This document shows positions 55,193 to 64,000 of a stretch of 64,000 bases of DNA, one piece after another. Made by a program: the position numbers and the translations under genes. This DNA is from Branchinecta lynchi (lineage: Eukaryota; Arthropoda; Branchiopoda; Anostraca; Branchinectidae). Position 1 is the first letter of the stretch. Each line of letters starts with the position of its first letter. A model generated the notes under the pieces. It made no database searches and was not told where the DNA came from. It worked only from the letters and a program-made list of their open reading frames with translations. Where the stretch lies: positions 27,546,533-27,610,532 of the forward strand of contig JAKZAP010000001.1 in NCBI GenBank assembly GCA_023053575.1, in the 5' to 3' direction.

Positions 55193-56771
55193 AAACCTCA
55201 AACGAGAGTAAGTATTTGCCGAACCTTGTACACTATTGCGGGCGTAGATAGCTGTAAGTTGTCCTCTGAGATTACGTTTTATGGACACTGTAGTCCTATA
55301 GCATGATTGATTTATTATTAAACATCGTAATAAGAAGCTTTCTGAAAAATAACCTTCTCTAGAAGTGAAGACTTAAAACTGAAGGAGGAGTTGACATGTT
55401 TAGAAACACAAAACTTGTAGCCAATAAGCATTGTATTGTGCGGATCAACTCAATCCGAAAATTTTTTCACCATTCGTTCTTCGTAAGTCTTCCTCCTTGA
55501 AGCAAACTTTCACACAAGACTTCATATAGTCTTATCTCCCTCCCGGTAAAAAACAAGAAAAGAAAGCTTGAATTAAAGCATCTCCTAGAAATATGTTTTA
55601 ACGTTGACGATGCAAACTCGAAACATCAGCTGCATTTTATTAGAAGTATATTTGCAAGGGTCCGCTTCAGGCTCAAGCTGGTAAGACAACTTGTGGGTAG
55701 TGCTGGTAGTGCTGGTCATTTCCCAGCTTGGCTGACATTTACCTTTACCACTTTACGGAGACGAATGATGTGGCAGGAAATAGAGGAGAAATCATTATCA
55801 GTCGGTACTATACGCCCCTCATAAAATTCCTCTCAGATTAGTTCTTTTTTGGCCACTAGGTGCGCTATCGTAAAGAAAACAATCACACGTGACTTCTTTG
55901 TGTACGTTTACCCAGATTTGTTTTGCAATTTTCAATTCCTCTTAGGCCTAACCATGTTTAAAACTGTTTAAAATGCCTCTTCCCCTCTTTTTGCTTTACC
56001 AAACTCTGTTCTGTCAAGCGTCATCAAGTTTGTCATTTTTGGCTTCCGACTTCAGACTGTCTTTTGCACGGGGCTAATGCGCGACTCGATGTGAAGCGAA
56101 AGCCTAATCGCTCATTCACCCGTAAGATAACTTATCCCCAGATCTCACGTGTGATTGTTATTGTTCCTCTTGCGCGTCTGGGGGCAATTCGTCATCGGAT
56201 TTTTATGAAGGACGCATAAATGACCCACGGTCGCACCGACTACTTGAACCTGTGTCTTTGTAGCAGGTAACCAAAATATTACTCAAATACGGAAACACTT
56301 CCAAACTAACTTCTTTCGAAGCAACCATGCCATACGTCTTGTTTACTGCATTTTTTTTTTTGAGACTTCTCACCAAATCAGACACAAAACAAGTGCGGTT
56401 AATATTCTATCGTTTTGCTAATATATATTACGCCTCCGCCCTGGACGAGAATCTCGAAAATTAGTGATCCAGTAACAGCAGTGGAAAAACAAATAGAAAG
56501 TTATAGCCAAAATACTGCTCACGACTGGAAAACCCTCTTGGTTTAAAACTGTAGGGTAAAAATTATATTTCTGTATTTAGTAAGTTAATTCTCTTTCGTA
56601 TTTTCTTTCTTTTTCGCTTTTTTCCTTATTATTTACTCCGTCTTCGTTTTGACGGGTCATAGATAAAATGACCGTGGTCACCATAGTTTTTATTTTACTG
56701 TCTGTCAATTCTAAGCAGTAAACTATAACTCAGTTTTTTTTTCCGGCAAATTCTTCACGATTTCATGCCTG
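55193..56771. other. No gene seen; one distant inverted repeat
   Basis: AACAATCACACGTGA at about 55880 and its inverse TCACGTGTGATTGTT at about 56146 frame a possible 280-bp TIR element with weak arms. No exon was recognised. Confidence 0.35.
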
Positions 56772-57065
56772 CCCGATGAAAAACTTATCTCAGAATAGTA
56801 GTATGAAACTGTAAGAAAAAGTAGCACATTGTACTAACTGATGCTACTACATGCTTCTATTTCAGGGGGGATTTCTACTACATGCTACTATTAGCAAGAC
56901 TGGAAGCTCCTAGAGTAAGACAGGATGCTACTGGATACTACTACTTAAGATTGGCCCAGTCTGATGCACATTCAATGATAGTACTCTTTACTATTACTTA
57001 CCACTAGATGCAACTTTTTCGTACAACTATCATACAACTACGCAGGCTACAAATTTTTCATCGGG
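56772..57065. mobile_element. CCCGATG TIR element, copy 3 (294 bp)
   Basis: CCCGATGAAAAACTTATCTCAG at the left and GCTACAAATTTTTCATCGGG at the right, with a 2-bp direct repeat TG outside (56770-56771, 57066-57067). The interior has GATGCTACTACATG and AAGACAGGATGCTACTGG units. This is the uninterrupted reference for the copy at 24752-28388. Confidence 0.87.
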
Positions 57066-57176
57066 TGTCTACGCATCAGCCTGTCACAAGAGCTATACAT
57101 GGATGAAAGCTCTTCTTTCGTTGCAATAACCTATTTTGCAAGTTATGTTATGATACCGGTATAAGACAGGATCTAG

Positions 57177-58030
57177 GAGCCTCATATGGCCCTTGTTACG
57201 GACAAGTGTTAATAGTAAATTCACGAGAAAAGAAAATCAACAGGTTTGGTAACGTCCCTTGGGACGAAAAAATTGGGCAGCCTCCCGGATTATTACCAAC
57301 CATCAAGATTCAATAAAAATCTTTTCACTTCTGGGAGATGTCCCGTACCCCGGCTACCTCCACCACCCAAAGTCCTTCAAAACGTCACTCCTAGGTTACA
57401 TTTCAACTCTATCGCTCCAATCGTTTTGTTTTTCTTAGGCATCTTGCAACATATTCCGAAATTCGCGTTCAAGCCTCCCCCCCCCACCCCACCACCACGG
57501 CCAGGTGCGGATTGAAACACCTAGGCCTTCTTCTCATACCATCCATCAAGTTTTACTCGAATTGCGAAACATTTCTGGGAAACGTGCTGTCCACCCCTCT
57601 AACAAGGTCGGATGAGATTTAGACACATAAATGTAATTCTAAAGCATCTGCTCTAAGCCATCCGAAGGCCCATTAGAATCGGATCACTTCCGGAAAATTT
57701 CCAGTACTCCCCTCCAACTCCCTCTGCCGAGATTGGATCCGATATGAACACATAAATATCATATCTAGACCACTTGCTTTACCTTCGACCATCAAGCTCT
57801 GAAAACCAGCCCTCCTCATCCTCCAACCACAGAGGTTGTAGCCTACATTGTTCAGATCCCAAAATAGCACATTCTGGGGCCAATGACATTAGTACCATCC
57901 GTTTTCGTCACGATCCCTCTTTCCAATTTCTCCTTATGCGTTTCACAATATTTCTGAGACCCCACCTCCAATTTCCATCACCGTGTCCAGAGTTGATTTG
58001 GTCACAGATATGTATGGAATGGATTTGAGG
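57177..58030 (+). mobile_element. Degenerate family A element
   Basis: Starts GAGCCTCATATGGCCCTTGTTACGGAC, a decayed form of the family A 5' end. Diverged monomers follow (CAACCATCAAGATTC, ACCATCCATCAAGTTTTACTCG, poly-C tracts). No 3' hairpin is present; it runs into a foldback region at 58031. Confidence 0.65.
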
Positions 58031-58680
58031 CTAATTACTGCGAAAATGTATTTGAGAAACTCCAAAATGTATTCGAAAATACCTTAAATGTCTTTGAGGA
58101 ATCGGTGTTTGCGTTCGAGAATATTGTACCGTATTCTTCAAAACTGTACTAACTGAAAAAATTTTGATAACTGGGTTAACTATACAATTGGAAAGGACAT
58201 AGCTGATTTGGTATTCTGTTAAATTGTGCTGTATTAGATGACGACATGAGCAGCATCTAACAGTTAGATTAGTTTTAACTTTCTGAGTTCCTACTTTCTT
58301 CAAGCAGATGGCATACACAAAACTGGGCCCAGAAATTATGAAAATGTAGTTAGCACAGTTTTGAAGAACACGGTACAATTGACGAAATGTCTCCCAATCT
58401 TTTTTAGGTCTTCGAGAAACTAGAAAAAGTATTGGAGAAAAGATAAAAAGTATTTGAGATATTCTAAAATATATTTGACATTTAAATTGAAATAAGGAAT
58501 TCGGTAATGACACAATGTGTACGAGAATGACAAAAATACATTCTAGACTTTAAACAATAATCAGTCTCGAATGCATTTTTGTCATTCTCGAGTCCATTTT
58601 TGTTGTTCTAGAATACACTTATGTCATTCTGGAATACCTAATTTCAATTTATATGTCAAATTTGTAAAACATTTTCGAAT
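58031..58680. repeat. Nested foldback region
   Basis: Two inverted pairs are visible. One is TTGACATTTAAATTGAAAT (about 58470) with ATTTCAATTTATATGTCAA (about 58640), centred near 58550. The other is ATTGTACCGTATTCTTCAAAAC (58124) with GTTTTGAAGAACACGGTACAAT (58356). TATTTGAGAAACT and ATTCTCGA blocks recur many times. Not coding, despite a 160-codon minus-strand frame. Confidence 0.65.
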
Positions 58681-58689
58681 GCTTTCTAT

Positions 58690-58790
58690 CTTCACAAATT
58701 CAGCATTTAACCGTTAGGAAAGAAACAAAAACAAAGGGATGCTCTCGCAACACTTCACGTTGCCCAGGCAACGTGGGTCTAGTTTGTGTA
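58690..58790 (-). repeat. Inverted copy of the family C left tip
   Basis: TTCAGCATTTAACCGTTAG..CAACACTTCACGTTGCC..GGCAACGTGGGTCTAGTTTG is the reverse complement of 50350-50445, including the ACGTTGCC/GGCAACGT hairpin (58757-58774). Confidence 0.75.
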
Positions 58791-58905
58791 TATATTCATT
58801 GCTCTTGAAACCTCATAACAACTCCGACTGAGTTTTGTCCTTTTCTTCCAATCTGTTAAACGAGCGACATGACTCGTCTCTTCTTCTTCCTCTTCTGAGT
58901 TTCCG

Positions 58906-59187
58906 ATTGCGTTCCAGAACTTAACGATCGTTTACAAATTGTTAACAGTTGTTAACTTTTTGCGTTCGAAGTTTCTATTTCAAAATTTAAGCTCCACCCA
59001 CCTACAATTTTCCGTCCAGAGCTTAAAGATTGTTAACTATTTTGTAACGATGGTCGGTGAGTATCGTTACAAAATATTTAACAACTGTAGAACCGGGAAA
59101 AGTTAGCGATCGTTAAAGCTGCACTTGGCTCCGCCCCGAAGTAAAGTTGACATTTGTTAACAATTGTTAAGTTTGCGGAACGCAACC
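58906..59187. mobile_element. 282-bp foldback MITE with central hairpin
   Basis: Ends ATTGCGTTCC..AACTTAAC and GTTAAG..GGAACGCAACC are inverted. In the middle ATTGTTAACTATTTTGTAACG (59029 on) pairs with CGTTACAAAATATTTAACAAC (to 59085) across an 11-nt loop. GTTAACAATTGTTAA motifs recur throughout. Not coding. Confidence 0.8.
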
Positions 59188-59893
59188 TACGTCTCCTTTC
59201 ATAGTCAAACTGCATGAGGCGCCTGACACTTGTAATCACATATAAACATACAAATGAGTATGTGTGAGTTCGTTTTCATCTTTTCCCCTCAACTAAAAAA
59301 ACACTTTTTCTTCCAATTTTTTTTCTTATAAGCGTTTCTGACAAGCTCATTATCGGTAATCTTTTCCAATAGCTCCAGCGTATTTAATAGGTCCAGCACA
59401 CGGACAGGATTTCCCAGCACAATTTTCTGCACTTTCATCATCAAGTTGGACGAATCTATGATATAGTTAACGGTACCGAAAATCCGGACAGGAGTCCCAG
59501 TTCGCCACCTCCCGACCCAGAGCGTTTACTCAAATTATAGAGCTTGTTGGTTGTAATGGCACGAATTTATTTTGAATTTGTGGAAACGCGAACATTCGAG
59601 AGAAAGATGTTTGTCTCTGATGCACCACCAAGTCTACAAAAGTACCGCAAGAACTAGGGTCGCAACTGTGACGAGAGAGAAAAGTCTTGTGAATCTGAGC
59701 ACACTGATGTTTGGAAGTTTTGACCCTTTAAAACTGACTTGTTTGTAATCCAATCTGTCCCAGCTCTAGTGGAACATAACCCGTTGTAACAGAGATGAAG
59801 AGCACATTACCTCGCTCGAGCGCTGGTCATAGAACTATACTCGCTTTGATCTGATAGATTTTTCCTCTCTTTGATTATTTCTCCTATTTTCAG

Positions 59894-60178
59894 TTGATCC
59901 TTGGAATGACTCGACTGGAAATGAAATCGCTGCAATATCGATGAAAAATCTGTTATGTTCATGTTGAATCAAAGTAGTGAAGAGATTGACGTCGGTGATG
60001 GATTACAAGTGGTGGAAACGACACCTTCGTACGTTTTTCGGACCTCCACAGTACAGACTGGAACGACCCTTTTTAGACACGCCCCGTGGGAGACGTATTA
60101 TTTCTTTGGTACATACGCGGCGATTATAGGAGTAGCAGGAGTGATTGGGAATTCCACAGTACTCCTTATTTTTACAAG
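59894..60178 (+). CDS. Opsin-like / class A GPCR, first coding exon
   Basis: CTCCTATTTTCAG at 59881-59893 is a good acceptor. Coding starts at ATG 59955, and an in-frame stop upstream rules out a longer frame in this exon. The 74 codons encode an extracellular N-terminus (sequon N5-Q-S7) and RHAPWETYYF, then transmembrane helix 1, TYAAIIGVAGVIGNSTVLLIFT, with the class A Gly-Asn (N66, position 1.50). The donor ACAAG then GTAAAT (60178/60179) leaves phase 2. A short N-terminus, a Pro-Trp just before TM1 and an intron right after TM1 fit an opsin, but other rhodopsin-class receptors are possible. Such receptors act in the plasma membrane and couple to G proteins. The next exon (TM2) is not in the remaining 3.8 kb. 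Confidence 0.6.
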
Positions 60179-61929
60179 GTAAATCATTCTTTGTTGTCTT
60201 TTTAATATTATCTTGTTGCCTTTTCGTTCCGATTTTTCTACGGAAACGTGACGGATATCCCCCATTCCCCCCCCACCCCCCAAAAAGAAGAAAAATAAGG
60301 TTGAGACTCAAGGATCAAGCCAGGATGCTGCAGCCTAGGAAACACAAGGAAAACAATATGATCTGGTATGATATATGTTCATTGAAAAATAACCCTAGAG
60401 TCATGGCAACAGAAATATACGAAAAAAAGACCAGACCAAATAGTAAACCCCCAAACAAATTAACTAAAAATCCTAAGCCTGCATGAAATTTTCACGATGC
60501 CTCATTTGCCAGCTTGAGGACTTTCCATGATCTTATGCCTCAACTCAAATCTTATGCCTCAACTCATCCAGCTCGCAACATCAGATGGACCGCATCTTCA
60601 TTCACATCTCCATTTGTGTCGCGTGCTTGCTTCAGGGCAGAACTTCAGCTCCTCACTAATTAAAGACTGTTGTTACTGTAAAGCCTAGCTAAATTTTTAA
60701 TTTTGCTGTGTAGTGTAAGGCTGAGTTTCTTCTTTGATTGTTCTACCTTTTCGAGTTCTTGGTTGAATTACTCTTTCTTCCGATCCCTAAACTAGTTGTG
60801 AACGTTAGAATGGGTTGGTTACAGAAACGAGAAACACGAGATAAGACCAGTAACGAGCTAGTAACAAGAGATGAATGCTCATCGGCACCTGCAAGATTGG
60901 CAAGCGTGTATACTCAATATAAATAAATAAATAAATAACGTACTTTATTTCCTTAATAGCTTGTATTATACACGCTAGCACTGGATCGTCATTCACACAA
61001 ATAACATATGACAATTACATAAGTAGACATTTCATCTACACGTACAACTTGAAAATATAATTTGACTTAACTTCATCTACACGTACAACTTGAAAATATA
61101 ATTTGAATTAACTAGAATTAAAATATTGGGTAAAATAGGGTACACAAGATTTCAGGTAACGATCTGTCAAGTTTATGGGTGGTCTTTCTAGTCTCTGGGA
61201 ATCAGCGTCCCTCTGTCTCTGTCGCGTATTAGGCCTGCTGTTTGCTGTAGTATCAAAATCAGGTAGAATTGCACGATGAGCATGTGATGCCAGACACTTG
61301 CTCCCGAACGCTATTGTCAGTTGGTGCCTGACCAGGGACCCATACATTTCCTGTAATGACTCGCCATTCAGGGGGCCTGTCATTTCCTATGCTTCTATGC
61401 GTTTTTGCTCAGATAGACAAAATTGCCAGCATGCCACCAGTTACTTAAGCTAGGATAAAAGATCCAGGATACTCTTCCATTACAGAGAAATATTCTTAGT
61501 TCAGCACAACAGCTGTGAAAAATTTTGTCTATCTGGATAGTCGGTATTTTATCCTCGTGGGTATTTCTCGAACTATCTGACGCTCGGTCAAGAGCGCATC
61601 AGACATCTCTTATTGACAAACCCCCTGAATGGCGAGTCATTACAGGAAATTTATGGGTCCCTGATATGACTAAGTCCAAAACACGCCAGCGATTCTCAGG
61701 AAAAAGGAGTAAGCTTGTCCGTACGACTCAAACTCAACGACTCAAATCCTGTGTCGATCAATCACTGCGATGTTTGGGAGCAGCTGTGACACCACTTCTG
61801 CTTTTCTTCCGCTAGATACCCGGAGAGGCCGGAGATTTTACATCGGCAAGGAGAGATATTCATCAAGAGTATTTCAGCGATGGGTCCTAGGACATGTGCT
61901 CTCGCCAACTATGAAGTTCCAGACGACCA
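60179..61929. other. Probable GPCR intron; small repeats
   Basis: No further receptor exon was recognised. An AATA microsatellite at 60920-60938 looks like a retroposon tail. A 41-bp tandem duplication (TTCATCTACACGTACAACTTG...) occupies 61031-61112. 61331-61440 and 61520-61665 are inverted copies of the repeat also found at 14660-14820, forming a loose foldback. Confidence 0.45.
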
Positions 61930-62395
61930 GATCACGGATTATATATTTAACTATGTCACAAAATACCAAGCCCCCCCCCCCCCCTCTGGCTTCCCCACAG
62001 TGCCCGGACCCGGTTAAGATATGTGAATATACACGTAGGGCTTTTAACAGTCCTGCGCGCCTAGTCGCGTTCGATCCACTCTAATTTGTTGCATACATTC
62101 ATGTCAAATGTCAAGTTTCACCAGATCGGATTAACCTTTAGAGCGTTATACTTGCCAAGAGGTTTCCAGCCCCCCTCCCCCCCAGTTCCACCCACCGAGG
62201 CTGGATACGATTTGGACGCATTAATGTCACACATAGAGCATTTGTTCCTACCATCCATCAAGTTTGACTCGAAACGGAGAAGTTCCAGAAACCAAACCAG
62301 GCCTCTCCAGCTAGCGCATCATCATTCCTGGTTTCCTGGTTTCCTTGTTTCCTGAGGTACTGGAGTGGTCCGAGATGACATCAAAATGACTTGAT
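61930..62395 (+). mobile_element. Degenerate family A fragment
   Basis: Poly-C, CCACAGTGCCCGGACCCGG, CGTAGGGCTTTTAAC, TCAAGTTTCACCAGATCGG and ATCCATCAAGTTTGACTCG are recognisable monomer blocks. Neither terminus is present. Confidence 0.6.
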
Positions 62396-63366
62396 TTCTA
62401 TTATTTTACTGCGTAAAACGGCGAACACACGACAAGTATTTCCCATCCTGATGTTCTTTACTTGTATCATAAAGTTGAAAAAATCTCAACTTTTCCGTAT
62501 GGAAGTTATGATGATGCCGAAAATCCAGTAGGAATTTGAGCCCGGGAGCACCCAGCCATTAAACCGGCTAAATATCCCACCTCCAGCAGCTTTTCTACTT
62601 TTCGGGGTTTTAAGCGCTCTTAAGCACGCTTGGTTGTCTGAAAAGATAAAAGTCTCTTAACTATTTTGTCCAGAAGGCTATCAGCGGGTTCCATAAATCA
62701 TGGAATAAATAAAAAGGAATACTAATGATTAAAACGTCAGGATCCTAACCCAGATTTTTGTTTTGAGATTCCACCGAAAACAACGGGCTTGTTTCTTGCC
62801 GGTATTTAAAGCACAACTCTTACTAGAAATGGTGGAATGGCTTGGAAATATCGTTTCTCGAAATTAGTATTACTTTCCATGTGAAATTAGCGATTTTCTC
62901 GTTAGCACTTGTCGACTTTATCAGTCTTCCCACTCCCCGTCGCGGCCGTTGGTTGCAATATGTTTGGAAACAGAAGGCGCCGTGGTCAACAACACCAAAG
63001 GTTTCGATGGGATCCCAAAAATGTAATCTTTGAATTGGGTCAATTGTGGATATCCGGTCTTCACCAGACTCCTTCAGCATTTAACGAGGATGGGCTATGG
63101 GAAAATCGTTCCGAACAGAAGCTGCGTTCGTTGCACTCCGTGTTGTCACTGGTGTTTAGTCACCAGTGTCCGGTTCTTCCCTTAAAACGCGTTCTTTTGG
63201 TTCACCGATGAGTTTATGAAAACCGGCTAACTCCTCACTGAAGCCGGGCTCACGAGCAGGTTCTGGTTAGTCCGCACTGGTGAGATAAAACCGGACACTG
63301 GTTAGTTCAAAAACGGGTTATAAGACTGGTGAGACGCCACCGGTGGATGCAAAAACGGCTTATAAG
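62396..63366. other. No gene seen; MITE and family B remnants
   Basis: 62414-62560 is a degraded inverted relative of the MITE at 20546-20705. ACACCAAAGGTTTCGATGGGATCCCAAAAATG at 62990-63022 is an isolated family B 5' tip. No exon was recognised. Confidence 0.45.
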
Positions 63367-64000
63367 AACAAGAGCTAAGAGCTCATATGGCACTTGTTAC
63401 GAGTAGGCACGGCTCGGTTATGTCAATGGTATATCTAGTGTTTGCTAGGTGTCTTCCCACCAAGTTTCATCTCGATCCCTCCACTCATAGCGTTTCCCAA
63501 GATTTCCGGTTGCCCCCCTCCAGCTCCCCCCAAAAGTCACCGGATCCGGTCCGGATTTAAGTGGGTCGTTTGAGGCATGAGCCCTTTCCAAATATCAAGT
63601 TCCATCGAGATCCGGTCACCCGTTCAAAAGTTATAAATACCTCAAGATTCCGGATTCCCCCTCCCTTCACTCCCCTCAAAGTGCCCGAATTGGCTCGGTT
63701 ATGTCAATGATGTATCTAGTGTTTGCTAGGTGTCTTCCCACCAAGTTTCATCTCGATCCCTCCACTCACAGCGTTTACCATGATTTCCGGTTGCCCCCTC
63801 CAGCTCCCCCCAAAAGTCACCGGATCCGGTCCGGATTTTAATAGGTCGTCTGAGGCATGAGGTCGTTCCAAATATCAAGTTTCATCGAGATCCGGTTACC
63901 CGTTCAAAAGTTATAAATACCTCAAGATTCCGGATTCCCCCTCCCTCCACTCCCCCCAAAGTGCCCGAATTGGCTCGGTCATGTCAATTACGTATCTAGT
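63367..64000 (+). mobile_element. Family A element, 281-bp subtype, cut by window end
   Basis: Begins AACAAGAGCTAAGAGCTCATATGGCACTTG. GGCTCGGTTATGTCAA-type unit starts lie at 63411, 63692 and 63972 (281 and 280 bp apart). It is nearly identical to the element at 31518-33160, so both belong to one young subfamily. Confidence 0.9.

Noticed and set aside
58031..58513. A 160-codon minus-strand frame.
   Set aside because: It coincides with repeated TATTTGAGAAACT blocks and inverted repeats in a foldback region, with no splice or domain support.
60738..60926. A 62-codon frame after the GPCR exon as TM2.
   Set aside because: It lacks the class A N-L-A-x-x-D pattern, is not preceded by a convincing acceptor in the needed phase, and ends in a retroposon-like AATA tail.

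Overview
The window is eukaryotic, almost certainly from an invertebrate animal. Its genes are split by short and long introns with GT..AG boundaries. One gene reads as the animal protein TXNDC15, and one exon has the start of a seven-transmembrane receptor. Most of the remaining sequence is mobile DNA, and I could not fix the phylum. I saw no rRNA, tRNA, CRISPR array or bacterial-style operon.

Host genes. (1) On the minus strand, 31458 down to 28457 holds the first three exons of a TXNDC15-like secreted or membrane thioredoxin-fold protein: a signal peptide, an acidic linker, then a thioredoxin domain with a W-C-H-H-S active-site motif. Later exons were not found. (2) On the plus strand, 59894..60178 is a first coding exon of an opsin-like or other class A GPCR, ending in a splice donor. 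(3) 54737..55192 is a coding-like but frame-broken stretch I cannot identify.

Mobile DNA. Family A (window start, 6.3-7.4, 18.2-19.6, 22.0-24.3, 28.9-30.5, 31.5-33.2, 40.1-43.0, 49.5-50.35, 57.2-58.0, 61.9-62.4 and 63.4-64 kb) begins with GAGCTACGAGCTC and carries tandem monomers of about 141 bp. It ends in a GACC/GACG-rich tract and a conserved hairpin. Family B (1.6-2.8, 11.3-12.2, 12.7-13.9, 45.9-46.8 and 47.2-47.8 kb) has monomers of about 136 bp, the same kind of 3' tract, and a GGGATCCC palindrome at each end. Family C (50.35-54.6 kb, with an inverted tip at 58.7 kb) starts with two adjacent hairpins. These layouts recall non-autonomous Helitron-like (HINE/DINE-type) elements, but the classic Helitron ends are not seen.

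There are also two substantial non-LTR retrotransposons (15.45-17.78 and 24.9-28.3 kb) and at least four decayed reverse-transcriptase remnants (7.7-9.6, 33.2-33.65, 39.75-40.06 and 48.6-49.4 kb). A gag-like remnant lies at 15.1 kb. About ten small terminal-inverted-repeat or foldback elements are present, several with visible target duplications.

Layout: 0-24 kb is repeat-dominated. From 24 to 33 kb lies the TXNDC15-like gene, with nested insertions in its introns and a family A element just upstream of its start codon. From 33 to 50 kb is sparse sequence with foldbacks and duplications. From 50 to 59 kb are family C, the unidentified coding remnant and more foldbacks. From 59 to 64 kb are the GPCR exon, its intron and family A again.
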